Assembly (NCBI RefSeq): GCF_900107545.1
Contig: NZ_FNQZ01000005.1
Location: 124,001-188,000 of the forward strand
Direction of reading: 5' to 3'
DNA: 64,000 nucleotides
Origin: Pseudobutyrivibrio sp. ACV-2
GTDB lineage: Bacteria; Bacillota; Clostridia; Lachnospirales; Lachnospiraceae
Below the pieces are notes generated by a model. The model was given only the letters and a program-made list of their open reading frames with translations. It did not search any database and was not told the DNA's origin. The stretch's first letter is position 1; every line of letters begins with the position of its first letter. This document shows, one piece after another, positions 17,319 to 25,424 of this stretch. Position numbers and translations under genes: made by a program.

Positions 17319-18396
17319 TCTTTTTCCTCCTTATTCTTCTTTTGATACTTTTATATATATTCTTGAACCAATCGAAACTGAATTCCTTTGAACCCATAAT
17401 TCCCTTATTCCAGAAAAGAACAAATAGCATCAGAAGAACTGAAAAAATTACCATTCTAAATCCTGTTCTAGTAAATGGAACCTTAAATGAACCGATGTAA
17501 TATTCCTTGTCTAGGAATCTAAGCCACTCCTGACCTGCTGTAATAAGGAATGCACCTAATACAGAGCCACTTACTGACCCGATTCCTCCGATGACTACCA
17601 TAAGAAGGATATTGTAAGTAAGAGCTACTGTAAAAGTAGATGTGGCTGCAGACCTTAAGAATACTGCCATGAGTCCGCCAGCTACTGTAGCAAAGAAGCT
17701 AGATACTACAAATGCTAACTGCTTTATCTTAAATAAGTTGATTCCCATAGCTTCTGCTGCAATATCGTCATCTCTGATTGCTTTGAATGCTCTACCATAT
17801 GATGAATTAATCATTAAAAGCATCAATGCAATACACACACCACAGATAATCACTGCTTGGAAAATACTTGAAAAGGCTGGTATGTTACTGAGACCATACG
17901 AAGCATTAGTAATCTTGCCTAGTCCATCCCAGCCTAAAACTGCTCGTACAATTTCTGAGAAACCTAAATTAGCTATAGCTAGATAGTCACTTTTTAAACG
18001 AAGTACTGGCCAACCTATTAAAAATGCGATGATGGCGCCAATTACTCCAGATATTAGAAGGGCTACTACAAGAGGCACCTGAATATTATGTATGAATGAT
18101 GCCATGCCATATAGGTAATACACCTGATCTCGAATTTCTATTGGCATTGTGAAGATTCCTGTAATATAAGCCCCTAAACACATGAATCCTGCCGTTCCAA
18201 GGGAGAATTGTCCTGTGAATCCAATCATCAAGTTCATAGATACTGCTGCAACCGCATATATACAACTGCGTTCAATGATTGTGATTGCATATGAATTCTC
18301 AATCTCAGTAGCCTGTAAATAACCAAGCAGTATAACTACTATTGCAACACAAGCTATATTAAATATTGTTTTGTTAGTTAATTTTATCTTTTGCAT
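17311..18396 (-). CDS. livM: Branched-chain amino acid ABC transporter permease LivM
   Basis: 361-residue membrane permease with about nine hydrophobic helices. Family signatures are SMNLMIGFTGQFSLGTAGFM, the LKSDYLAIANLGFSEIVR segment and GRAFKAIRDDDIAAEAMGIN, followed by a long basic C-terminus (KSIKRRIRRKKNV). The ATG has GTGAGG upstream. It starts 9 bases after livH and overlaps livG. Confidence 0.9.
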   Translation of the reverse strand: MQKIKLTNKTIFNIACVAIVVILLGYLQATEIENSYAITIIERSCIYAVAAVSMNLMIGFTGQFSLGTAGFMCLGAYITGIFTMPIEIRDQVYYLYGMASFIHNIQVPLVVALLISGVIGAIIAFLIGWPVLRLKSDYLAIANLGFSEIVRAVLGWDGLGKITNASYGLSNIPAFSSIFQAVIICGVCIALMLLMINSSYGRAFKAIRDDDIAAEAMGINLFKIKQLAFVVSSFFATVAGGLMAVFLRSAATSTFTVALTYNILLMVVIGGIGSVSGSVLGAFLITAGQEWLRFLDKEYYIGSFKVPFTRTGFRMVIFSVLLMLFVLFWNKGIMGSKEFSFDWFKNIYKSIKRRIRRKKNV

Positions 18397-18405
18397 AACA
18401 GTACC

Positions 18406-19287
18406 TCACACTTTATCAGTTGCTTTTTCGCCGAAAATTCCTGTAGGACGAATAATCAATATGAATATAAGTAGTACAAAAGTGAAGGCATCTGAGAATA
18501 CAGAATAGCCTGCAGCTGTTATTGCAATCTGGCTTATCCCTACGATAAAGCCTCCCACCATGGCACCTGGAATTGAACCTATTCCACCAAGTACTGCTGC
18601 AACAAAACACTTAAGTCCTGGAAGTGATCCAGAATATGGCTGAACTGTATTTCTATCTGTGAAATATAGGATTGAGCCAATTGCTGCCAGTCCGCATCCT
18701 ATTACGAAGGTCATGGTAATTACTCTATCCACTTTGATTCCCATAATACGCGCTGTATCCTGGTCCTTTGAACAAGCTCTCATAGCCATGCCTAGCTTAG
18801 TATGATTCACAAGTGTCATTAGTAAAAAGGTAAGAACTATTGTGATTATTGGTGCAATAATTGTTACTCTTGATACTGTAATATCCCCAAATGTATGTAT
18901 TTGCTTTAATATATCAATCTGTGGATAACTTTGAGGCATTGCTGTATATAAATAATTTGCGAGATTCTCCAAAAAATAGGATACACCAATTGCTGAAATC
19001 ATAACTGACATTCTAGGAGCTGTTCTCAGTGGTTTATATGCTATTCTTTCGATTACCACACCAAGAACTATTGTTCCTATGATTACAATTGGAAGTGATA
19101 ATTGCCATGGAAATGCTGCCATGGAATAAATTGCAAAATAACCTGCCATCATAAACACATCGCCGTGAGCGAAGTTAATCATTCTTAAAATTCCATATAC
19201 CATTGTGTAACCAATAGCAATCAGAGCATACGCTCCACCTAATGACAAGCCATTTAATAATTGTTGAAAGAAATATGATATTGTCAT
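18406..19287 (-). CDS. livH: Branched-chain amino acid ABC transporter permease LivH
   Basis: 293-residue membrane permease of the LivH type: LLNGLSLGGAYALIAIGYTMVYGILRMINFAHGD occupies residues 10-43 and is followed by the MRACSKDQDTARIMGIKVDR loop and GLPGLKCFVAAVLGGIGSIPGAMVGG-like segment. It pairs with LivM to form the channel. The gene is separated from livJ by 61 bases containing a hairpin. Confidence 0.9.
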   Translation of the reverse strand: MTISYFFQQLLNGLSLGGAYALIAIGYTMVYGILRMINFAHGDVFMMAGYFAIYSMAAFPWQLSLPIVIIGTIVLGVVIERIAYKPLRTAPRMSVMISAIGVSYFLENLANYLYTAMPQSYPQIDILKQIHTFGDITVSRVTIIAPIITIVLTFLLMTLVNHTKLGMAMRACSKDQDTARIMGIKVDRVITMTFVIGCGLAAIGSILYFTDRNTVQPYSGSLPGLKCFVAAVLGGIGSIPGAMVGGFIVGISQIAITAAGYSVFSDAFTFVLLIFILIIRPTGIFGEKATDKV

Positions 19288-19314
19288 ATATGTTACCTTC
19301 TTTTCTAAATTTAT

Positions 19315-19340
19315 CAGCGGAATGATTTCTCATTCCGCTG
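19315..19340 (-). terminator. Intercistronic hairpin between livJ and livH
   Basis: A perfect 10-bp stem, 19331-19340 with 19315-19324 (CAGCGGAATG/CATTCCGCTG), with a 6-base loop and only a short T-poor tail. It probably gives partial termination or protects livJ mRNA, so that the binding protein exceeds the permeases. Confidence 0.6.
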
Positions 19341-19348
19341 ACTTTTAT

Positions 19349-20545
19349 TTATTCCCCGTGAGTTACTTCCTCAACAAAGGTAAAGGCTTTATCCTTAACC
19401 TCTAGGACATAGGTTGTGTTCTTCTTGGCATCACCATTCTCATCGAATACTACCGTTCCGCCAATTACACCATCCTCAACTGTAATACTAGCAAGGGCAT
19501 CTCTAATTGCTGTACCTTCTAATGAGTTAGCACTTTCGATTGCATTACACATTACCATGTATGCGTCATAACACATTGCCTGATTACCAATGATATTGTC
19601 TGTGCCAAGGTTTGCCTCTAAGTATTTTGATTCACTGTTAATCCACTCCTTGAAGGCTGCATCGAATTCTTCATTGCCGCCCTCTGCATAGAAGCAATCA
19701 AGAACTACCCCCTCTGCGTTATCACCTGCATCCTCTGTTAATACTGGGTTATTCCATGTGTCACCTGCAATCCACTGTACTTCAAGCCCTAGGTCTGCTG
19801 CCTGATTCAAAAGAAGTGGAGCATATACATAATCTGTAGGAGCAAATATGGCCTTAACACCTGAATTCTTAATATTTGTAAGAATAGCCTTGAAGTCTGA
19901 CTCGTTAGTTTGGAATGTCTCGGCTGTTACGATTGTCCCGCCTTTAGCTTCGTACTCATCCTTGAATGTCTGTACTAGACCTGATGTATACTCATTACCA
20001 ATATTGTCGATTATGGCAATCTCTGTATAACCCTGCTCTATAGCCCAGTCAGCCATTACTGTGCCCTGGAAAGGATCTAGGTAGCATACTCTGAAATAAT
20101 AATCATTTCCAAGTGTTACATTAGTGTTTGTACAGCTTGTTCCGATTGCCGGAATCATAGCATCTGAGAAATAAGAACCTGCTGCGATACATGTACCTGA
20201 ACCATATCCTCCAATAACACCCACACATCCATCAGAAATAAGCTTCTGTGCCGCAGTAGCTGCAACAGTTTTGTCTGACTGGTTATCCTGCCAATCCAGC
20301 TCAATAGTGTACTCTTTTCCATCAACTGTTACTGTAGGTCTCACTGAGTGAGCAAATTCAATACCAAGTTCTTCCTGAGCTCCGCCTGATCCATTTTCAC
20401 CTGTCTTAGGCTCAAACACACCAATTTTAATTACATCCCCGTTACCTGCTGTCTGTGCGCTCTCACTACTTGATGACTCTCCGCATCCAACTAATGATGT
20501 GGCAATTAATGATGTTGCAAGTAATAATCCTAAGCTTCTTTTCAT
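19349..20545 (-). CDS. livJ: Branched-chain amino acid ABC transporter binding lipoprotein LivJ
   Basis: 398-residue extracellular binding protein of the type 1 periplasmic-binding fold (Peripla_BP_6). The signal peptide ends in the lipobox TSLVGC. Typical segments are IKIGVFEPKTGENGSGGAQEELG, LISDGCVGVIGGYGSGTCIAAG and AIIDNIGNEYTSGLVQTF. The start has GAGAGGAG upstream. First gene of livJHMGF, with its own promoter and leader hairpin. Confidence 0.9.
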   Translation of the reverse strand: MKRSLGLLLATSLIATSLVGCGESSSSESAQTAGNGDVIKIGVFEPKTGENGSGGAQEELGIEFAHSVRPTVTVDGKEYTIELDWQDNQSDKTVAATAAQKLISDGCVGVIGGYGSGTCIAAGSYFSDAMIPAIGTSCTNTNVTLGNDYYFRVCYLDPFQGTVMADWAIEQGYTEIAIIDNIGNEYTSGLVQTFKDEYEAKGGTIVTAETFQTNESDFKAILTNIKNSGVKAIFAPTDYVYAPLLLNQAADLGLEVQWIAGDTWNNPVLTEDAGDNAEGVVLDCFYAEGGNEEFDAAFKEWINSESKYLEANLGTDNIIGNQAMCYDAYMVMCNAIESANSLEGTAIRDALASITVEDGVIGGTVVFDENGDAKKNTTYVLEVKDKAFTFVEEVTHGE

Positions 20546-20563
20546 ACCGTTATCTCCTCTCTA

Positions 20564-20648
20564 AATAAAAAAAGAGGCAGAGATCAAATAGATCCCTACC
20601 TCTTTGTAAGTTGTGCTTGATTTTAATTTATTTTTTGTTTATAGTCAA
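20564..20648 (-). promoter_or_regulatory. livJ promoter and terminator-like leader
   Basis: Minus-strand TTGACT (20643-20648), 17-base spacer, TAAAAT (20620-20625). About 14 bases later a 15-bp stem with two imperfect pairs joins 20591-20605 to 20571-20585 and is followed by seven or more T residues, then AGAGAGGAG and the livJ ATG at 20545. No promoter would fit between the T-run and the ribosome site, so this terminator-like element lies inside the livJ transcript. Confidence 0.7.
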
Positions 20649-20763
20649 TGACAAATTTTATTTTTGATAGAGTAAAATCAGTGTCAGTTGGAAGTAGTGA
20701 GAGATTCCCTCTTGAAAAATAGGTTCTAGAATTGATGGCTAAAGTTTACCTCTTTTCTGTTAA

Positions 20764-21084
20764 AAAAAGGATGCAAAGTCTACCACAAGCATCAATCAAT
20801 TGTATAGCTTTGATCATACCTTGGAGTTTCCAAATGTAATTCTTGAAACCTCTGACATACATCTGATTCATCAAATGGCAGAGGAAAACTATGCCTTGGG
20901 AATGAGTCTTGAATATCTGGCGTCCAAAAATCGTTCAAACAAAATTAAGCTTATACGCTTCGAAGAAGAATGGCTTGTAAAAAAGCTTTATATCGTAAGT
21001 AGCAAAGGCAATATACTCAGTGCAGAGGCAGGGGCATTAAAGGAAGCACTGGTTGATTACTTTAAATATGAGATGGAGAATTAA
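20764..21084 (+). pseudogene. C-terminal fragment of a LysR-type regulator
   Basis: An open plus-strand frame of about 106 codons without a proper start. NVILETSDIHLIHQMAEENYALGMSLEYLA matches the ligand-domain turn of LysR regulators, and the end (SAEAGALKEALVDYFKYEMEN) fits their last helix. The DNA-binding half is missing and a TAA sits at 20761-20763. It converges on the PEP/pyruvate-binding gene. Family assignment is from the motif pattern only. Confidence 0.55.
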
Positions 21085-21098
21085 ACCTATTTACAATC

Positions 21099-23699
21099 TC
21101 AATATATAATCACCATAAAATGCTCCTTACTTAAGTCATTAAACATTTCCACATCCATATCAGACACATCATACACCCGAACTATATCTTTAAGCTCACT
21201 TCCACCTTCAAAGGTCTCTGTTATATTTTTGAAGCCTTTATTGTTCTCAGTCATGCCAAATGTCTTTAGCAGATCAGGATTGAAGGTTGTGCCCTCTTTT
21301 CCTGCAAAAACTGCGGTATAGAGAATATCCTGCTCCACCAAATCCTGGAACATATGGCTGCCGTAAGACAGTTCTGGATTGTAGCCGGCCTTCTTTTCCT
21401 CCATCTCACAGATGGCCTCAAATCCACTTATATCAGAAAAGGCTGTTGGCACACCCAGTTCAGGAGATGAGGTACCAAGTCGTCCCGGGCTCATCAAAAA
21501 CATGTGCTTGTCCTTTTCAGGGCTGTACCAGTTTACCTTACTTATAAACTGAGCCACCTTATTCTTCTCGTAATGAGGCATGTTGTAGTAAGCCACTGGG
21601 TCTACATAGACAATTAAATCCAGCTTTACCTGGCGTGACAATCCCATAGAGCAGCCGTAGCTCTCCAAAAGGATTTGCTCCCTAGGAATATCCTTTGGAA
21701 TAGTTACCTCTCCCAAATCCTTGAACACCTGCAGCGGTCTACACTGAAGCAGGTTTATCATGTATTCGTCATTCTCTGATAGATTAATTGCGTACTCTAT
21801 GTCTACAGGATAATTATATTCTGATTGAATACAGGCCATAATATCCCGCAATGCATCCATGATTTCTGAGCGTTTTACCAGACCTCTACAAGACACATAC
21901 ATTACCTCTCTGTTTTGTCCTGTCTCTCGCAGCCTGCTTTCCACATCATAGTCATGGTCCAAAAGCATAGTCTTATGGTAGAAGGAAATATCTGGCAGAA
22001 GATTGCTAACCTCCAGCTGCTTTAAGCATCGCTCCTTTGTATCCACCACCTCGATTTTTCTTTGGGAGAATTTATGCATATCTGCAGAATTCGTATATAC
22101 GGTTTTCTCAGGAGCAGCAAGGCTGACAAGTCGAGGGTACGAGCCCTCTGTTCTATCCACTGCCGAGGTTCCAAGTCCCATAACAAGACGCAGCATTCCC
22201 TTAGTCTGATCAATATCCTTTATAAATTTATATGGGCTATAGGAATAACCCACGCCTGCTGCGCAAGGCATAAAGTAATTGCCATAGTAAGAGCCTGACA
22301 CTCTTTGAATTAAAAGAGCCATCTGCTCATCTCGTTTTTCCAAGCCACGGCGCTTTCTGTAATCAAGGGCTGATAAACTCATTGAACTTGCATAAACGGT
22401 TCTTACTGCATTTTCAAATTCCTCTAAACGTTCCTCTTCGGTTCCTCTGTTGGCACAGAAAACTGACTCATATTTTCCTGCGAAAGCATTGCCGAATCCA
22501 TCCTCAAGGATACTGCTGGAACGAATAATGTATGGATCTTGACCATAGTATTCGATAATATTTCTGAATTCTTCTTTGATTTCTTCATTAAAGCTGCCAG
22601 TTCGAAGCTTTCCTGCAAACTGCTCCGCCAATGCAAAGAAACCTTCATCGGTTCTTTGCTTCACTCGCAGGTCCCAAAAATCGTTATCTACTATATAGGT
22701 GTAGTAAACATCAGAGCCCACATAGAAGGAATCGTGAGGTTCGATGTTTTCATATATTTGTGGAAGCTTGTTGCGGACAATTGCACGGGAAAGAAGCATA
22801 CCGCAGGCTTTACCTCCTATCATTCCTGTTCCTATCATGTGCTCTCGTACTTCAAAATAATCCTCTGGGGTGAAATTCTCCTTTACCATAAGGCGCATCT
22901 TCTCATCCCTGGTCATCATAATATTGCACATTCTGTCTGCGTTTTCTTTAATATCCATGCCGCTGTCATAAAGACTTCGGGACTGATTAAAAAATCTATC
23001 CCAATAATCAGAATGCTGCTCCTTGTGCGAACGCTGCATTTTGCCCAACAGCTGATAAAATCTGCTGGATTTCACTCCATCTAAAATAGGATAAAATTCT
23101 CCTGTCTCCTTCTCGTAGATATGGGGAAGAAGCATTTTTTCTTCATTTCGATTCCAAACCTTTTCAGGTCTTACGTATACGTTTTTATCATCAGAATACA
23201 CATCAATAAAAACCTGACAGGTGTTTCTGATTTTATCTATGGCATAGGTTGAATGCATGCCTCGAAGCACTGGAAAATAAGCCACTGTATCCAATGTAAA
23301 GAGAAATGGACAGGTAACCTTGAAGAAATTTCCCATCATAAGGTCTGTAGCCCAGGCAGCCTGAAGCTCTGAAAGGCAATCAAATATATAGAAGGCGTCG
23401 AAGCCTTCTTCGGCAATGATATTGTGTATGTCCACGGTGAAGTTCTCGAATCGATGAGACAGTGGAATCTCACATTTCTTTATCTCAGGGCAGTCCTCCA
23501 CCAGTGGCTTATGACTGGCAAACCTAAAGTAGATTATGTTTCTTTTATCCTCAATTGCCTGTTTAACATAAGGGTCCAAAAACAGTTTGAACTCTTCAAG
23601 TGAGGAAACCCTGAAAACCACATTGTCCCCTAGTCGAATATAGTCGATGGCCTCATCCATCTGAGGAATTCCACATTTCACTTTGTCAAATGCTGCCAT
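21099..23699 (-). CDS. PEP/pyruvate-binding domain protein (PPDK_N-like)
   Basis: 866 residues. Residues 1-200 resemble a RecA/KaiC-like fold (CGIPQMDEAIDYIRLGDNVV) without a Walker A motif. From about 300 an ATP-grasp domain of the pyruvate phosphate dikinase/PEP synthase N-terminal type is visible: GTGMIGGKACGMLLSRAIV, DPYIIRSSSILEDGFGNAFAGKYESVF and, later, PVDIEYAINLSENDEYMINLLQCRPLQ. The phosphohistidine and PEP-binding barrel domains are absent, so it is not a complete PEP synthase. The ATG has GGGGAGG upstream. A decayed paralog of its 5' end lies at 9144-9361. Confidence 0.75.
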   Translation of the reverse strand: MAAFDKVKCGIPQMDEAIDYIRLGDNVVFRVSSLEEFKLFLDPYVKQAIEDKRNIIYFRFASHKPLVEDCPEIKKCEIPLSHRFENFTVDIHNIIAEEGFDAFYIFDCLSELQAAWATDLMMGNFFKVTCPFLFTLDTVAYFPVLRGMHSTYAIDKIRNTCQVFIDVYSDDKNVYVRPEKVWNRNEEKMLLPHIYEKETGEFYPILDGVKSSRFYQLLGKMQRSHKEQHSDYWDRFFNQSRSLYDSGMDIKENADRMCNIMMTRDEKMRLMVKENFTPEDYFEVREHMIGTGMIGGKACGMLLSRAIVRNKLPQIYENIEPHDSFYVGSDVYYTYIVDNDFWDLRVKQRTDEGFFALAEQFAGKLRTGSFNEEIKEEFRNIIEYYGQDPYIIRSSSILEDGFGNAFAGKYESVFCANRGTEEERLEEFENAVRTVYASSMSLSALDYRKRRGLEKRDEQMALLIQRVSGSYYGNYFMPCAAGVGYSYSPYKFIKDIDQTKGMLRLVMGLGTSAVDRTEGSYPRLVSLAAPEKTVYTNSADMHKFSQRKIEVVDTKERCLKQLEVSNLLPDISFYHKTMLLDHDYDVESRLRETGQNREVMYVSCRGLVKRSEIMDALRDIMACIQSEYNYPVDIEYAINLSENDEYMINLLQCRPLQVFKDLGEVTIPKDIPREQILLESYGCSMGLSRQVKLDLIVYVDPVAYYNMPHYEKNKVAQFISKVNWYSPEKDKHMFLMSPGRLGTSSPELGVPTAFSDISGFEAICEMEEKKAGYNPELSYGSHMFQDLVEQDILYTAVFAGKEGTTFNPDLLKTFGMTENNKGFKNITETFEGGSELKDIVRVYDVSDMDVEMFNDLSKEHFMVIIY

Positions 23700-23716
23700 T
23701 GTAAAAACCTCCCCTT

Positions 23717-23977
23717 AGGTCATTTAAAGCTCTTCCAGTTCTTTTAACCAAATGTTTGCGCAGGCATCTGATGGCATACGCAAATCTCCTCTTGGAGAAA
23801 CTGCCACCTTCACCTTAGGGGTTACGGCAGCAACCTTTATAAATCCATCTTTCATTGTCTCAATTCTTCTTTCCATATAAATAAATATAAAAAAGCAGAC
23901 AATTGGCCCTTGGTGGGACATCATTGTCTGCTTAAATATATAATAGCATAATTTTGCAACAAATTGAGTTTATTTTT
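23717..23977 (-). pseudogene. Internally deleted copy of nadE
   Basis: 261 bp almost identical to the two ends of nadE. 23717-23807 corresponds to 6127-6217 (last 26 codons) and 23808-23977 to 8009-8178 (leader plus first codons). The junction falls in CTGCCAC, present once here (23801-23807) and at both deletion ends in nadE (6211-6217, 8002-8008). Exactly 1791 bp (597 codons) are missing, so the frame stays open: MKDGFIKVAAVTPKVKVA joins VSPRGDLRMPSDAC. Only two base changes in the leader were noticed, so the event is recent. The leader hairpin is retained. It cannot encode an enzyme. Confidence 0.92.
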
Positions 23978-24023
23978 TTAAATCCAAAGGATGCAATTAA
24001 ATTATTATAAAGATAATTAGATA

Positions 24024-24054
24024 CTATCACCCAGGGCCAGACCCTGGGTGATAG
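24024..24054. repeat. Perfect 13-bp hairpin, REP-like, in a 177-bp gap
   Basis: CTATCACCCAGGG pairs perfectly with CCCTGGGTGATAG around a 5-base loop. There is no T-run on either side, so it is not a standard intrinsic terminator. The rest of the gap between the nadE remnant and the reductase holds only a weaker GCTGTT/AACAGC inverted repeat near 24070-24116. It is far more GC-rich than its surroundings. Confidence 0.55.
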
Positions 24055-24154
24055 CGCACTGGCTGCTGTTGGTTCAACTGGTTCCATCAACTTCCTTTAG
24101 GGGAGTTTTTTAACAGCCCCAAGTATTATTGATGTTCTGTTATTTACTTAAATA

Positions 24155-25279
24155 TTATTCAAATGTCTCTGCTACCGTTACCAGCAAGTCTCTGATTGGC
24201 AAATGCTGCGGACATACATGCTCGCACTTACCACATTTAATACAATCTGAGGCCTTTCCATTGTCCTGACAGACAATGTCATGATACATACCTGCATTCC
24301 AGTCATGAAATGCCTCATGGGCATTCTTTGCTGAAAACAGATCTGGAATCCTGATATTCTTTGGGCAATGATTTTCCTCAACGCAGTATCTGCATCCAGT
24401 ACAAGGAATCAAATTAAGGTTCTTGAAAATACCTGTAACCTTTGCAACTGCTCCCATTTCATTTTCATCAAGTGGCTTGAAATCTGCCATGAAACTGAGG
24501 TTGTCTTCCATCTGCTCCATTGTGCTCATGCCGGAAAGAACCATTGTCATCTGTGGGAATGATGCTGCAAATCTAAGGGCATAGCTGGCATTTGACATAT
24601 CTCCCATTTCACGAAAAATAGCATCCGCATCCTGTGGAAGATTTACAAGGCTACCGCCCTTTACAGGTTCCATTACTACAACAGGCTTGTTATGCTTTAC
24701 GCACACATCATAGACCTTGCGGCTCTGAACTGAAGCATCCTCATAATCCACATAGTTAAACTGAATCTGCACAAACTCGACCTCCTGATGCTCTGTGAGA
24801 ATCATATCAAGTACATCTGCACTATCATGGAAGGAAAGGCCAAGATGCTTTATATAGCCTTCCTTTTTAAGCTCATAGGCTGTCTCGTATGCCTGACAAG
24901 CCTTGAACTTTTTGTAGTTATCCTTGTTTTGAGCATGCATCAGATAGAAATCAAAATATTCTACTCCACACCACTCTAACTGATTCATGAAAAATGGACG
25001 AATATCTTCCTGCTTATTAAAGAAAACATCAGTAAGCTTATCTGCCAGTAAAAACTTACTTCTGTCATATCTGCCTGAAAGACATTTTGCAATAGCAAGC
25101 TCAGACTTGCCATTTATGTATCCATGTGCTGTATCAAAGTAGTTTAAACCAGATGCAATAAACTTATCAATCATCTGATTAAACTGGTCGAAATCTACCT
25201 CATCCCCATTCATCGGAAGTCTCATACATCCGAAACCAAAGTTACCATTAATCTCCTGGAAAAAAGCGTTTTTTACCAT
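24155..25279 (-). CDS. Aldo/keto reductase with C-terminal 4Fe-4S domain
   Basis: 374 residues. An AKR barrel fills about 1-280 (FGFGCMRLPM, YFDTAHGYINGKSELAIAKCL, HLGLSFHDSADVLDMIL). The C-terminal part has two cysteine clusters, CTGCRYCVEENHCP and CIKCGKCEHVCP, typical of ferredoxin-like AKRs of anaerobes. It probably reduces an unknown carbonyl with electrons passing through the clusters. A minus-strand promoter-like TTGACG lies upstream near 25347. It is transcribed alone. Confidence 0.88.
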   Translation of the reverse strand: MVKNAFFQEINGNFGFGCMRLPMNGDEVDFDQFNQMIDKFIASGLNYFDTAHGYINGKSELAIAKCLSGRYDRSKFLLADKLTDVFFNKQEDIRPFFMNQLEWCGVEYFDFYLMHAQNKDNYKKFKACQAYETAYELKKEGYIKHLGLSFHDSADVLDMILTEHQEVEFVQIQFNYVDYEDASVQSRKVYDVCVKHNKPVVVMEPVKGGSLVNLPQDADAIFREMGDMSNASYALRFAASFPQMTMVLSGMSTMEQMEDNLSFMADFKPLDENEMGAVAKVTGIFKNLNLIPCTGCRYCVEENHCPKNIRIPDLFSAKNAHEAFHDWNAGMYHDIVCQDNGKASDCIKCGKCEHVCPQHLPIRDLLVTVAETFE

Positions 25280-25424
25280 TTGCTACCTCCCGTAATTAAA
25301 CTTCTTTTACAGGTAATATAATGACGTATTTCAATCGATTGCGTCAAGCTAAATTTAACTTTATTTGTCATTTATTTACTGTAAAATAGTATACTCCGGT
25401 GCGGTATCCATAAAGCCGAATATT

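Noticed and set aside
22539-23084. 181-codon plus-strand frame inside the PEP/pyruvate-binding gene
   Set aside because: Fully contained in a clear gene on the other strand, with no ribosome site.
24007-24120. Riboswitch in the gap after the reductase
   Set aside because: The segment is downstream of the reductase and upstream only of a dead nadE copy; apart from the perfect hairpin, no known aptamer pattern was found.
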